In this document: positions 49,709 to 61,380 of the stretch, piece by piece
Numbering within the stretch: the first letter of the stretch is position 1
Layout: each line of letters starts with the position of its first letter
From: Dama dama
Taxonomy: Eukaryota; Chordata; Mammalia; Artiodactyla; Cervidae
Direction of reading: 5' to 3'
Length of the DNA stretch: 64,000 bases
NCBI RefSeq assembly: GCF_033118175.1
Contig: NC_083691.1
Location: 60,230,001-60,294,000 of the forward strand
Position numbers and translations under genes: made by a program
Notes under the pieces: generated by a model
Told to the model about the DNA's origin: nothing
The model's database searches: none
Seen by the model: only the letters and a program-made list of their open reading frames with translations

Positions 49709-49893
49709 CAGGGCTTCCCTGGTGGCTCAGAGACACGGGAGGCAGGGGTTCCATCCCTGGGTCAGAAGATCCTTTGGAGAAGGAAATGGCAACCCACTCC
49801 AGTATGCTTGCCTGGGAGATCCCATGGGCAGAGAAGCCTGATGGGCTACAGTCCATTGGCGGCAAAGAGTTGGACACGACTGCACACTCACTC
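49709..49893 (+). mobile_element. Bov-tA SINE with target-site duplication
   Basis: It contains GGGCTTCCCTGGTGGCTCAG, GGAAATGGCAACCCACTCCA and AAAGAGTTGGACACGACTGC. The 8-bp CAGGGCTG flanks it at 49701-49708 and 49894-49901. Confidence 0.93.
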
Positions 49894-51392
49894 ACAGGGC
49901 TGTGAATGGCAGGTGCCAATGTGGGTGGTGCTCGTGGGCGGTGGTCATGAGTGATGGACGCTTCTTGGTGGAAAAAGGCCCCACCCGTTGACTCAAAGTC
50001 AAACCTTATAACGCCCCCAACAGGTCAGAAGTAGTCCTGTAACCACCTCCCTCATCCCAGCTCATTAGCACTTTGCGATTTTCAGTCCCGGACTGAATGG
50101 TCCCCAAGCTCCCCACTTTAGGGGCCCCTCCCCTTCAGAGTGACCCGGGGAGGCCTGTCCAGCTCTTGGCCCGGCTGTGGCCCAGCAGGACGAAGGCAGG
50201 GGCTGGAGGTGTGTCCTGTCATCCCAGACGGCACTCAAGTGGCTCGGGCAGCTTTTTGGCCTTTTGGAGCCTGCGACCTCGTGGTCTCTATTGCAGCTTC
50301 CCTCCACCCTGGGAGCCAGGAGAATCTTGTTGATCAAGGCAGGGGCGGCAGCGACCAGATGTGACCTCGGGTGGGTCTATGGACCCGAGCGGACCTGGAG
50401 CCAGAGGCTCAGGGCTGCGTTGAGAGTCTGTGGACCTGTCAGGGCCCCTTCAGGTGTGAGTGGAGCCACTTGAGGTGAGCTTGGCCTCCCATCGGCCTCT
50501 GTCTTGCGTGGCCAGCCAGCTTTCCCGGGGCTGATGGAGAGAACTGTGGATGTTCTGTTGGCACAGTGCAATGGCTCCTTCTCCCAGGACAGACCGTTTC
50601 CTTCAGATCCTCGGCCTCTGACCTCTAGCTGCTGGTGCGAACTTGGCCAGCCCAGGCCAGGCTCTGCCAGGCCAGGCTCACCACCCAGACCCTGCCTCTA
50701 GTCACCCTGGCCCTGCAGGCTCTTGGCTGTTCTTCTTGGCACTAAGCAAAGAGTTTGGCTGTAAATGTTTTATTCTGAAGTTTTATTTGGGAAGCATGTT
50801 CCTGAGAATCTTTTACACCCTGTGTTCCAGGGTGGTAGCAAGTGATGAGTGAACTTGCCCATTTCGCAGCTCCTCATGGTGATGACAGTGTTATTTGGAC
50901 ACATACTAAAATGAAAGTGAGATGTTTCTTCTTAGGGTCTTGGTCTGCGTCAGGAAAGTGACTTAGAGCCCCTTTTAGCAGGGGTGCAGTCCACCAACCC
51001 ACAGATGGTTTTCCCTTTTATTAATCCCAGTGGGAAATTAAAGGCCTGGTTCCCGGCTACTGCTCAGGGGCCCCGGAAATGTCTCGGTGCGGCCTCCAGC
51101 ATCTGGTAACAACCTGACGATTTAGAATCACGTCTTCTGGAACTCGTCATAGACTCCTGTCAAATACTCCGTGGGCCACTGCTGAACGAGGCTAGATGGG
51201 TCACTGGGGTGGGCCGCCCCGTGGTTAGTGGCCCCGAGGACTGTGCCACCCACGTCCTCACCCTGCTGGCGGCTCCCCTGGTTGGGTTGTGCTAGCCTCC
51301 GGGGCTGAGTCCCAGCGCACGGCCATTAGGAGTCTACTGAATAGATGCCGCTTCATCTCAGCGGACACCTTCCCGCGATGGGTCAGGCAGGC

Positions 51393-51477
51393 ACGGGGCG
51401 GGGCCGGGAAGGAGCGGCCGGGATGGAGGGAGGGCGGGGCCGGGCCGGGCCGGGCGCGGGCGCGGGGCGAGCCGTCA
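51393..51477. promoter_or_regulatory. Intronic CpG / GC-box cluster
   Basis: A short stretch dense in CpG includes two GGGGCGGGGCC-like Sp1 boxes and a run of GGGCC units ending GCGCGGGCGCGGGG. The rest of the intron is GC-rich but CpG-poor. It could be an internal promoter or a small unmethylated island. No exon start is visible beside it. Confidence 0.3.
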
Positions 51478-54400
51478 CCAGGAGGCAGGAAGAGCCTGTC
51501 CCAGGGCTGCGTTCCCAATCATTTTTATCTGAAAGCGCTGGAGCCGTCTCCTTCCTTCCTTCATCCCTGCCCAGTTCCCTCACCCCTACCAAGCCCACGC
51601 TAATTCCTTCAGGCCCAGAATCATTTAAAAGTAAGTCATTAAAAATCAAAGCAGAATCAGCCTCCAGCCCTCAGCTAGAAGACAGGCCCCAGACCCTGCG
51701 GGAAGCCTGTTCCACGTGGTCACAGCAGAGGGCATGGGGCTGCACTGAACGACCTCAAACAGACTTTCTGCGCCTCTGGTAGGCGCCTTCCTCCAAGGTG
51801 GGCTGCCATGACTTGGAGCCACATGGGATGCCTGGTGCTTCCGAGCCCTTGATCCCGATGCCTTGTCTCCCCTGGGGTTAGCAGAGGCCTGCCTGCCAGG
51901 CTTCTGGAGGGGCCCCCATGTCTGCGGCCGCGTCCTCCTTTGCTGGGCCTGTGTCCTCGGCTGCCAGCGGGGGACAGCCCTCCACCCTCTCTCAACAGGA
52001 ACAGAGGTGAAGACAGAACTTGGAGGGGGATGGGTGGGATCCTGCCCCACCAGGAAGTCCCAGCGGGGCTCCCACCACTGGGTACAATGTCAAAGGGGCC
52101 TTCATCTGGGCTCCATGCTGCAGGGAACTATTGGAGCCCCGGCTCAGTGGGCTTGGTCTTAGATGTTCTTCATCTCGACCTTGACCTTGGGAAAAGGGGT
52201 TATCACAGGTGTGGCTTCTCATGCCTGCATCCCTGCTCTAATGGAGGGTCTGCCCTGAAATCCCATTTATTTGCTTTGTGGCCTCTGTCATGTCAGATCT
52301 CAGCTGAGGGCCAGGTGTCCAGGGAGGGCCGGCACTGCTCCCCTGTGGCCCCTGTAGGGCATCCTCGTGGCCCCAATGCTGGGTGAGCGCCCCGTCCTCC
52401 TGCCCCCAGCATCCGTCGTCCAGAGTGACGGGCCGGGTCCATAGGTTCAGCTCTGCGGCTCAGAGCTCAGCCACGCCAGCCTATCCCTCCTCTGGCCGGG
52501 AGGTGGAGGCAGCCTCATCTGAGCTTGTCTCCTCCGGGTGAATCATGGCCGGACTGGCTGGAGAGCAGTGAGGTGCAGAAAGACACCGGGGAAGGCTACC
52601 TCCAGGCACAGCAGGATTCAGCAGCCACGCCAGGTCATGGGGCTTCATGTGTGGTGCCTGTTGGCTGGTAGCTGTTTCAGGAGGCTTTATTTGCACAGGA
52701 GCCCTCTGATAAGAGCTGGGTTGTGAGTCTAGCTCCATCCAAGCCAGTCACCTTGTGGGTCCTACCGCCCGGCTGAGGCCCTCCAACAGCACTGTGGCCC
52801 CAGTGCCTGGATTTGGTTAGCAGAGTGGCTGATCTGCAGGGTCACCCCACAGTCCTCTCCTGGCTCCTCCTAGCCCCCCACTAAGGTGACATGTATGGAA
52901 TCCAGGAAACATGCGGTCACATCAACCAAAGCTTGATCTTGAAATAGACCTCAGATAATTGAACTGTCATTCTGTGTATCTCACTTTGAAAATGTATTGG
53001 AACCACTCACTGTTGACAGTAAAATGATGGAAAACCGGAACAATTTTTAAAAAATTAACTCAAATCCCAACTCTGTAAGTACCAGCTTTATCTATCATCT
53101 GTATGTAAATTTCCCAATGGAAGCACACTTCCTTTTATAGAAACAAGCTAAACCTGGGTGTCCAGCTCCCTCACCCAGTCCTGTTCGATGTGCTCCATGC
53201 AGTTGTCCACATCCACCTGTGCAGGTCCTTCTCCCTGTTGTGTGGGGCATGCTGGTTGGCAGACAGAGTCTTGGGTCAGCCTCTGTCCTTCCTCCGCCCT
53301 TTCTCGAGGCTGAATCTTCACCTCTGACCTCCAGTGGCTGCAGAAAGAATGAAGCCAGCATTTCCTTGCTCGAAGCTGTGAATTACTGTGTCTAATATTC
53401 CAGCTCACCTGGAAGGTGAGACCCCTCGATGGCCATTTCCTCATCCCTCCAGGCCCTGTCTTCACTACTTGATTCTTGGGGACCAGGCGTCACAGTCTTG
53501 TCTGGTGCCCAGCTGTTCTGAGTGGGGTGCACCCCATCCCTGTCGCTGAGCTGTGGTCGGGGCAGAAGTCAGGGCCCGAGGGTGTAATGCACCTACGTTT
53601 GCAGGCTGAGAGCTCAGGGCTCAGGGACCCTGTGCTGATCCTGAATGCACATGTCCAGGCTGTGCCCCCACTCCCCAGCCCCTGGTTGGCTTCCCGCTGC
53701 GTCATCCTCAGGATCCAAGCACATCAGACTCACTGTGTCCAGTGCCCAGTCCGTGACCTCCCCCAGGTCTCATACTCCCCACTCCCTTCACTCAGCATCT
53801 CTGTCCTGCCAGTCACTAAGGACGGAGACTCAATGCTCTTTGTCTTGCACACCATTCCTCGCCCGAATCCACTTCTCCTGTTGGTAGAGGGGGAATGATG
53901 GCCCCAAATATGTCCACTCCTGATCCCCAGAACCTGTGAGTGTTGCCTTCCTTGGCAGGAGACCAGGAAATGGAGCTAGGAGATAGTCCTGGACTCTCTG
54001 GGCCATTGTAACTGCACAGTCCTTCTGAGAGGAGTCCAGAGGGTCAGAGTCAGCAAGAAGCAAGAAGACTGACCCCCGGGGTCCTCCCCTGTTGAGTTTC
54101 CTGGAGCCGCTGTAGCAAACTGGGTGGACTGGCTCCTTTTGCCTCAGCCAGCCCCTCAGCAGCTCACCGTGTGCCAGGCACTCAGCAGGAATCACCTGCG
54201 AGGAGCCGTCCCTCTGTCATCTTGCAGAGTGGACCCTTGAGGCTTTGCGCGCCTGGTCAGGCGAGATGCCGTGTTTCACATCCTGTCCGCTCTAGCCGCT
54301 GTGTTCGCTGTGGAAGGACTGGTTTTCCTTAGCACTCAGGGATGTGGTTTTAAATAAGCTTACATCTTGAAGCATGAAAAGTTTTGTCTGGCTTTTCTTG

Positions 54401-54614
54401 GACAAACACAGGAGTAACTAATTCAAGTCCTGAAAATAAAGGCAGCCCTCTCCCCCACCCCCCATCTCCTTGCACGTTGAATGCTGCATCCGCTGTCCAA
54501 CCAGACGTGGGCAGGCGCGGTTTCCTGATGCTGTGGGAGGGACAGAGTTCACTGGCTGCCAGGCTGCCCTGGGAGCCTGCAGTCCGCTCACTGTGTCCTC
54601 TTGTCTGTTTCCAG

Positions 54615-54688
54615 GACTCCTCGGCCGGATCCACCCCAGCGACTGAACAGCAGAGCATTGCTCCCAGAGTCCAGCTGCCTCTCAATGT
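54615..54688 (+). CDS. SH3RF3: SH3RF3 internal exon: short linker before third SH3
   Basis: This is a 74-nt exon with acceptor cttgtctgtttccag and donor AATGT|gtgagc. It enters in phase 0 and leaves after two bases of a valine codon. It reads DSSAGSTPATEQQSIAP, then RVQLPLNV. The last motif is the conserved lead-in to the third SH3 domain of SH3RF1/SH3RF3, where it is followed by an aromatic residue and ALYAY. The exon after it, carrying the third SH3, was not found before position 64000. An alternative donor two bases upstream (AAT|gtgtga) would leave phase 0, but the used site matches the donor consensus better. Identification rests on the short conserved VQLPLNV motif, the phase fit and the position downstream of the linker exon, so it is slightly less certain than the others. 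Confidence 0.78.
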
Positions 54689-56439
54689 GTGAGCTGCCAC
54701 TTATGTGTTGGGGCCCCAGCTTTCAGTACCTACCCCCACCCTACTAGTGTGTCCATGTGGGGTTTTCTAGTTGTCACCCACTTGGTTCTGAGCTCTCAGG
54801 ACTGCTGATGGGGCAGCCTGTAGAGCAGATTGGCAGGTTAATCAGCTTTTGTGCTTCTCCAACATTCGATGAGAGCAGGAAGGTGGTCCAGACATTTGAT
54901 GACACCCACTGATCACTCAGGAAAGGGCCCCAGAGGCCCCTGAGGCGGTGGACGTGGGCCCCATGGGGCAGAGGATGACCGGAGAAGCGGGTGCCACCAA
55001 TGGCCCAGATGCAGCCTATGGCTGTCCCACTCCCCAAAACGAGCTGCTCGTCATCACCAAATCGAGCCAGATGAATGCTGCTGGGAAGTGAAATGTCTGT
55101 CTGTTAGGAGAATCTGCTCTTGTTAAATGACAGCTTCTAAAAGATGTGCCATTTAACATCACCGTTCAAGAGCGTTCTGAAGAGCACCTTGCCGGCTGCT
55201 GTCAAGTAACTGCTGTTCAGCTACTTGAACAAACATTTAAGGTGGAGAATGTGAATCCGGCAAACAATGTGGCAGGGTGGAAAGCTCCCAGGGTGCAGAA
55301 GGGCCAGAGTGTCAGCCTGTGTCGCTGCGGAACACTGAGGGTCTCGAGCACGCGAGGCTTTCACAGTGCAGCCTGCCTGTCTCAGGTAGGATTCCCAGCG
55401 GGCGACAGCGTCCGTCCGCTCTGCAGGCTCGGCTTCTCTGCAGAGTCCAGTCCCGACTCGCGCCCTCTTCTGGTGGCAGATGGGAATCCCCGAACGCCTC
55501 CTTTACAAGCTCGCCCTGTGGGAACTGGGTTCTTGCCTCAACCGACCCAACCAAGGGCCTGGGGACCCGCCCCTTTTACACAGCTTCCTGAGGGGACGCA
55601 GGTTAGTAGGTGCTGTCTAGAGTCTTCAGGGAGAAATTCAGGACAGCACTGGACAGGAGGCGCTCCCTTCCAGCCAGGTCTCTGCTTCAGCCTGGGGACA
55701 GGGCACCAGGGCAGGCCGGGCAGTCGTCTCGCTCTTCAAAACTGGGTGCCAGACCCTTTTCTGAAGAAGCAGCCTGTTCTGTGGGAGACAGTGGGGCTCC
55801 TGTCACTTCCTGAGTGCGAGGCGGGACAGGAGAGCTCTTCAAGGACAAGCCCAGGGGTTCGTCTTGGCATCCCCAACAAGGTGCCTGACATGCAAGGTCT
55901 CAGGAGCTGTTCCCTTGTTCAGAGACAGCCAGTCTTCCCTGCTGGACGCTGAGGGTCTTGGTGGCAGCCCACTCCCTGCTCTCGTGCCCCAGTCAGCTAC
56001 CCAAGGAGGCGGCTCTGCCTCGGAACCCAGAAGGTTACCAGTTCCTGGAGTATCACCCCAGAGAGCCATCAGAACATTCTGGAGGCCTCAGCCACCTAAG
56101 GACCCTCCGTATCACAGGGAGCTTAAGTTTGGGGCAGAGTGTGTAGGGACTTATTTCTCCCCCAGATCCCCGCCGCCCTGGGGCTTGAGGGGTCAGTGTG
56201 GTCCCCAACCCGCTGCCCTCTCCCTCTGCCTCACCCCAGATCATGGCTGTTTGGGTGGAGATCTTCATTTAGCTGACAGAAGGGAGTCCCATCCATCTTT
56301 CAAAGGATAATGAGCATTTTGCAGGAATGTGTCTGCTGGTCATGGTGGTCGTCACCTGGATGGTGGCCAACGTGAGTTTAACTGGCTACTGCACCTTAAT
56401 GTGTGTATTCTGTAGCTCTATCTTTTGAAATACAGCTTT

Positions 56440-57080
56440 CTTCTTTTCTCAGGGTTTCTTTGGATCTTTGATGTCTTTTGTGATTTCATGCAAATTGTAG
56501 ATTTGTTTTAGTTCTGTGAAAAATGTCATTGAAATTATCATAGGGATTGCATTGAACCTATAGACTGTCTTGGGTGGTATGAACATTTTAACAATATTTA
56601 CTGTTCTAATCCTTGAGCACAAAATATCTTTCCATTTATTGTGTCTTCAGTTTCTTTGATCAATGTCTTATAGTTTTCATTGTTTTCACCTCCTTGGTTA
56701 AATTTATTCCTAGATATTTTATTCTTTTTGATGCAGTTGTGAATGGGATTGTATTCTTCATTTTTCTTTTGGATAATTTGTTGCTAGATTTCTATATATT
56801 AATATCATATGCTGCAACTTTATTAAATTCATTGAAGATTTCTTCTAGTTTTTTTTTGTGGCATCTTCTGGATTTTCTATGTATAGTATCATGTCATCTG
56901 CAAACAGTGACAGTTTTACTTCTTCTTTTCCTGCATGGATTTCTCTTTCTTTTTCTTGTCTGATTGCTATGATGAAGACTTCCAGTATTATGTTGAAAAA
57001 AAGTGGCAAGAGTGGGCATCCTTGTGTTGTTCCTGATCTTAGAGGAAATGCTTTTAGCTTCTCACTGTTGAGTATTATGT
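56440..57080 (-). repeat. L1 ORF2 region (antisense), left part
   Basis: Antisense L1 phrases include GGGATTGCATTGAACCTATA, TTCCTAGATATTTTATTCTT and ATCATGTCATCTGCAAACAG, reaching CTCACTGTTGAGTATTATG. The same L1 continues after the BovB insertions at 61381 (GATGTTAGCTGCAGG). Confidence 0.85.
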
Positions 57081-57084
57081 CTTG

Positions 57085-58856
57085 TTTTTGGTGTTTTTCA
57101 GTCGCTAAGTCATTTCTGACTTTGCAACCCCATGGACTGCCACGCACCAGGCTCCCCTGTCCTCCACTATCTCCTGAAGTTTGCTCAAACTCATGTCCTT
57201 TGAACTGGTGGTGGTATCTAACCATCTCATCCTTTGCTGTCCCCTTCTCCTTTTGCCTTCAGTCTTTCCCAGCATCAGGGTCTTTTCTGTTGAGTTGACT
57301 CTTCTCATCAGGTGACCAAAATATTGGAGCCTCAGCACTGGTCCTTCCAATGAATATACAGGGTTGATTTCCTTTAGAATTGCCTGGTTTGATTTCCTTG
57401 CAGTTCAAGGGACTGTCAAGTCTTCTCCAGTACTATCATTTGAAAGCATCAGTTCTTCAGTGATAACCTTCTTTATGGTCCAGCTCTCACATCTGTACGT
57501 GACTATGCTTTGACTGTATGGACCTTTGTCAGCAAAGTGATGTCTCTGCTTTTTAATATGCTGTTTAGGTTTGTCATAACTTTCCTTCCAAGAAGTAAGC
57601 ATCTTTTAGTTTCATGGCTACAGTCACCATCTGCAGTGATTTTGGAGCCCAAGAAAAGAAAATCTGTCACTGTTTCCACTTTCCCCCCTTCTATTTACCA
57701 TGAAATGATGGGACCACATGCCATGATCTTAGATTTTTTGAATGTTGAGTTTTAAGTCAGCTTTTTCACTTTCATCAAGAGGCTCTTTAGTTCCTCTTTG
57801 CTTTCTGCCTTTAGAGTGGTATCATCTGCCTATCTGAGGTGGTTGATATTTCTCCTGGCAGTCTTGATTCCAGCTTGTGCTTCATCCAGCCCGGCATTTC
57901 ACATGATGTAGTCCTCATATAAGTTAAATAAGCAGGGTGACAATATACAGCTTTGGCATACTCCTTTCCCAATTTGGAACCAGTCTGTTGTTCCATGTCC
58001 AGTTCTGACTGTTGCTTCTTGACCTGCATACAGATTTCTCAGGAGGCAGGTCAGGTGACCTGGTATTCCCATGTCTTGAAGAATTATTCAGTTTGTTGTG
58101 ATCCACACAGTCAAAGGCTTTAGTACAGTCAATGAAGCAGATGTTTTTCTGGAATTCCCTTGCTTTCTCTACAATCCAAGGAATGTTGGCGATATGATCT
58201 CTGGTTCCCCTGCCTTTTCTAAAACCGCTTGTACATCAGGAAGTTCTTGGTTCACATACTGCTAATGCCTAGCTTGAAGGATTTTGAGCATAAACTTACT
58301 AGCATGTGAAATGAGCACACTTGTATAGTAGCTTGATCATTCTTTGGCATTGCCCTTTGGGATTGGAATGAAAACTTACCTTTTCCAGTCTTGTGGCTAC
58401 TGCTGAGTTTTCCAAATTTGCTGATATATTGAGTGCAGCACTTTGACAGCATTGTCTTTTAGGATTTGAAAAGCTCAGCTGAAATTCCATCGCCTCCACT
58501 AGCTTTGTTTGTAGTAATGCTTTCTAAGGCCCACTTGACTTAACACTCCAGGATGTCTGGCTTTAAGTGAGTGACCACACCAACATAGTTATCTGGGTCG
58601 TTAAGATCTTTTTTGTATAGTTCTTCTGTGTATTCTTGCCACCTCTTTTTAATCTCTTCTGCTTCCATTAGGTCCATACCATTTCTGTCCTTTGTTGTGC
58701 CCATCCTTGCATGAAATGTTCCCTTTATACTTCCAGTTTTCTTGAAGAGATCTCTAATCTTTCCCATTTGATTGTTTTTCTTCTATTTCTTTGCACTGTT
58801 CATTTAAGAAGACCTTCTTATCTCTCTATGCTGTTCTCTGGAATTCTGCATTCAGT
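57085..58856 (-). mobile_element. BovB LINE copy 1 in L1 (5'-truncated, antisense)
   Basis: It starts with the BovB 3' end (TTTTTCAGTCGCTAAGTCAT). It reads back through ORF2 and the reverse transcriptase to GGAATTCTGCATTCAG, where it is cut off. Minus-strand frames are short and broken, with several frameshifts. Its truncated 5' end directly abuts the 3' end of the next BovB. Confidence 0.92.
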
Positions 58857-61378
58857 CGGGTCAGTCAGTCAGTCAGTTCAGTTGCTCAGTCGTGTCCAAC
58901 TCGTTGCGATCCCATGGACTGCAGCACCCCAGGCCTCCCTGTCCATCACCAACTCCTGGAGTTTACTCAAACTCATGTCCATTGAGTCGGTGATGCCATC
59001 CAACTATCTCATCTTCTGTCATCCCCTTGTTCTCTCGCCTTCAATCTTTCCCAGCATCAAAGTCTTTTCTAATGAGTCAGTTCTTCACATCAGGTGGCCA
59101 AAGTATTGGAGTTTCAGCTTCAGCATCAGTCCTCCCAATGAATATTTAGGACTGATTTCCTTTAGGATGAACTGGTTGGATCTTCTTGCAGTCCAAGGGA
59201 CTCTCAAGAGTCTTCTCCAACACCACAGTTCAAAAGCATCAATTCTTCAGCACTCAGCTTTCTTTATAGTCTAACTCTCACATCCATACATGACTACTAG
59301 AAAAACCATAGCTTTGACTAGATGGACCTTTGTTGGCAAAGTAATATCTCTGCTTTTTAATACACTCTCTAGGTTGGTCATAACTTTTCTTCCAAGGAGT
59401 AAATGTCCTTTTATTTCATGGCTGCAGTCACCATCTGCAGTCATTTTGGAGCCTACCAAAATAAAGTCTGCCACTGTTTCCACTGTTTCCCCATCTATTT
59501 CCCATGAAGTGATGGGACCAGATGCCATGATCTTAGTTTTCTGCATGTTGAGCTTTAAGCCAACTTTTTCACTCTCCTCTTTCACTTTCTTTAGTTCTTC
59601 TTCACTTTCTGCCATAATGGTGGTGTCATTTCCATATCTGAGGTTATTGATATTTCTCCCAGCCATCTTGATTCTAGCTTGTGCTTCATCTAGCCCAGGG
59701 TTTCTCATGATGTACTCTGTGTATAAGTTAAATAAACACAGGGACAATATACAGCCTTGATGTACTCCTTTTCCTATTTGGAACCAGTCTGTTGTTCCAT
59801 GTCAAGTTCTACCTGTTGCTTCCTGACCTGCATACAGGTTTCTCAAGAGGCAGGTCAGGTGGTCTGGTATTCCCATCTCTTTCAGAATTTTCCACAGTTT
59901 ATTGTGATGCACACAGTCAAAGGCTTTGGCATAGTCAATAAAGCAGAAATAGATGTTTTTCTGGAACTCTCTTGCTTTTTCGATGATCCAGCGAATGTTG
60001 GCAATTTGATCTCTGGTTCCTCTGCCTTTTCTAAAACCAGCTTGACCATCTGGAAGTTCACAGTTCATGTACTGCTGAAGCCTGGCTTGGAGAATTTTGA
60101 GCATTATTTTACTAGCATGTGAGATGAATGCAATTGTGCAGTAGTTTGAGCATTCTTTGGCATTGCCTTTCTTAGGGATTGGAATGAAAACAGACCTTTT
60201 CCAGTCTTGTGGCCACTGCTGAGTTTTCCAAATTTGCTGGCATATTGAGTGCAACACTTTCACAGCATCATCTTTTAGGATTTGAAATAGCTCAACTGGA
60301 ATTCCATCACCTCCACTAGCTTTGTTCGTAGTGATGCTTCCTAAGGCCCACTTGACTTTACATTCTAGGATGTCTGGCTCTAGATGAGTGATCATACCGT
60401 CGTGATTATCTGGGTCATGAAGATCTTCTTTGTACAGTTCTTCTATGTATTCTTGTCACCACTTCTTAATAACTTCTACTTCTGTTAGGTCCATACCATT
60501 TCTGTCCTTCATTGAGCCCATCTTTGCATGAAATGTTCCCTCGGTATCTCTAATTTTCTTGAAGAGATCTGTGGTCTTTCCCATTCTATTGTTTCCCTCT
60601 ATTTCTTTGCACTGATCACTGAGGAAGGCTTTCTTATCTCTCCTTGCTATTCTTTGGAACTCTGCATTCAAATGGGTATATCTATCCTTTTCTCCTTTGC
60701 TTTTGCCTTCTTTTCTTTTCACAGCTATTTGTAAGGCCTCCTCAGACAGCCATTTTGCTTTTTTTCATTTCTTTTTCTTGGGGATGGTCTTGCTCCCTGT
60801 CTCCTGTACGATGTCACAAACCTCCATCCATAGTTCTTCAGGCACTCTGTCTATCAGATATCAGTCAGATATATCTTTCCCTTTATCCTTTGCCTTTTAC
60901 GTCTCTTCTTTCCTCAGCTATTTGTAAAGCCTCTGTAGATGATCACTTTGCCTTCTTGCATTTCTTTTTCTTTGGGATGGTTTTGATCACTGCCTCCTGT
61001 TATGTACAATGTTATTGTACAGGACGAACACAAACCTCCATCCATAGTTCTTCAGGCACACTGTCCACCAGATCTAATCCCTTGAATCTGTTCGTCACCC
61101 CACTGTGTTATCATGAGGGATTTGATTTTAGGTCATACCTGAATGGCCTAGTAGTTTTCCCTACTTTCTTCAATTTAAGCCTGACTTTTGCAGTAACGAA
61201 CTAATAATCTGAGCCAACTCCAGCTCTTGTTTTTGCTGACTGTATAGAGTTTCTCCATCTTCAGCCCTAAAGAATATAATCAGCCTGATTGTGGTATTGA
61301 CCACATGGTGATGTCCGTGTGTAGAGTCGTCTCTTCTGTTATTGGAAGAGGGTGTTTGCTATGACCAGTGTGTTCTCT
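58857..61378 (-). mobile_element. BovB LINE copy 2 in L1 (5'-truncated, antisense)
   Basis: It starts with a TCAG microsatellite tail and CAGTTGCTCAGTCGTGTCCA, and runs back to GTGTTTGCTATGACCAGTGT. It is the best preserved BovB here. Minus-strand frames of 158 (59271-59747), 197 (59802-60395) and 88 codons (60456-60722) carry ORF2 pieces. QAGFRKGRGTRDQIAN and FIDYAKAFDCV mark the reverse transcriptase. The catalytic YADD has become YGND (59625-59636). A 190-bp segment is duplicated internally (60678-61073). The element is not active. Confidence 0.93.
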
Positions 61379-61380
61379 TG

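Larger units (their letters stand above)
49016..54614 (+). other. SH3RF3 intron between the third and fourth visible exons
   Basis: The intron is bounded by donor gtaatg and acceptor ctgtttccag. It contains one Bov-tA SINE (49709-49893) and a CpG/GC-box cluster at 51393-51477. The rest is GC-rich unique sequence in which I recognise nothing. Confidence 0.82.

Noticed and set aside
55146..55952. 268-codon + strand open frame
   Set aside because: It sits in GC-rich intron with no recognised domain. It begins right after the fourth exon's intron starts and does not match the expected third SH3.
58857..58880. Repeated TCAG resembling a short direct-repeat array
   Set aside because: It is the usual terminal microsatellite of BovB. 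There are no spacers, so it is not a CRISPR-like array.
59802..60395. 197-codon minus-strand frame with clear reverse transcriptase motifs
   Set aside because: Not rejected as sequence, but not listed as a gene: it is a fragment of the BovB LINE at 58857-61378.
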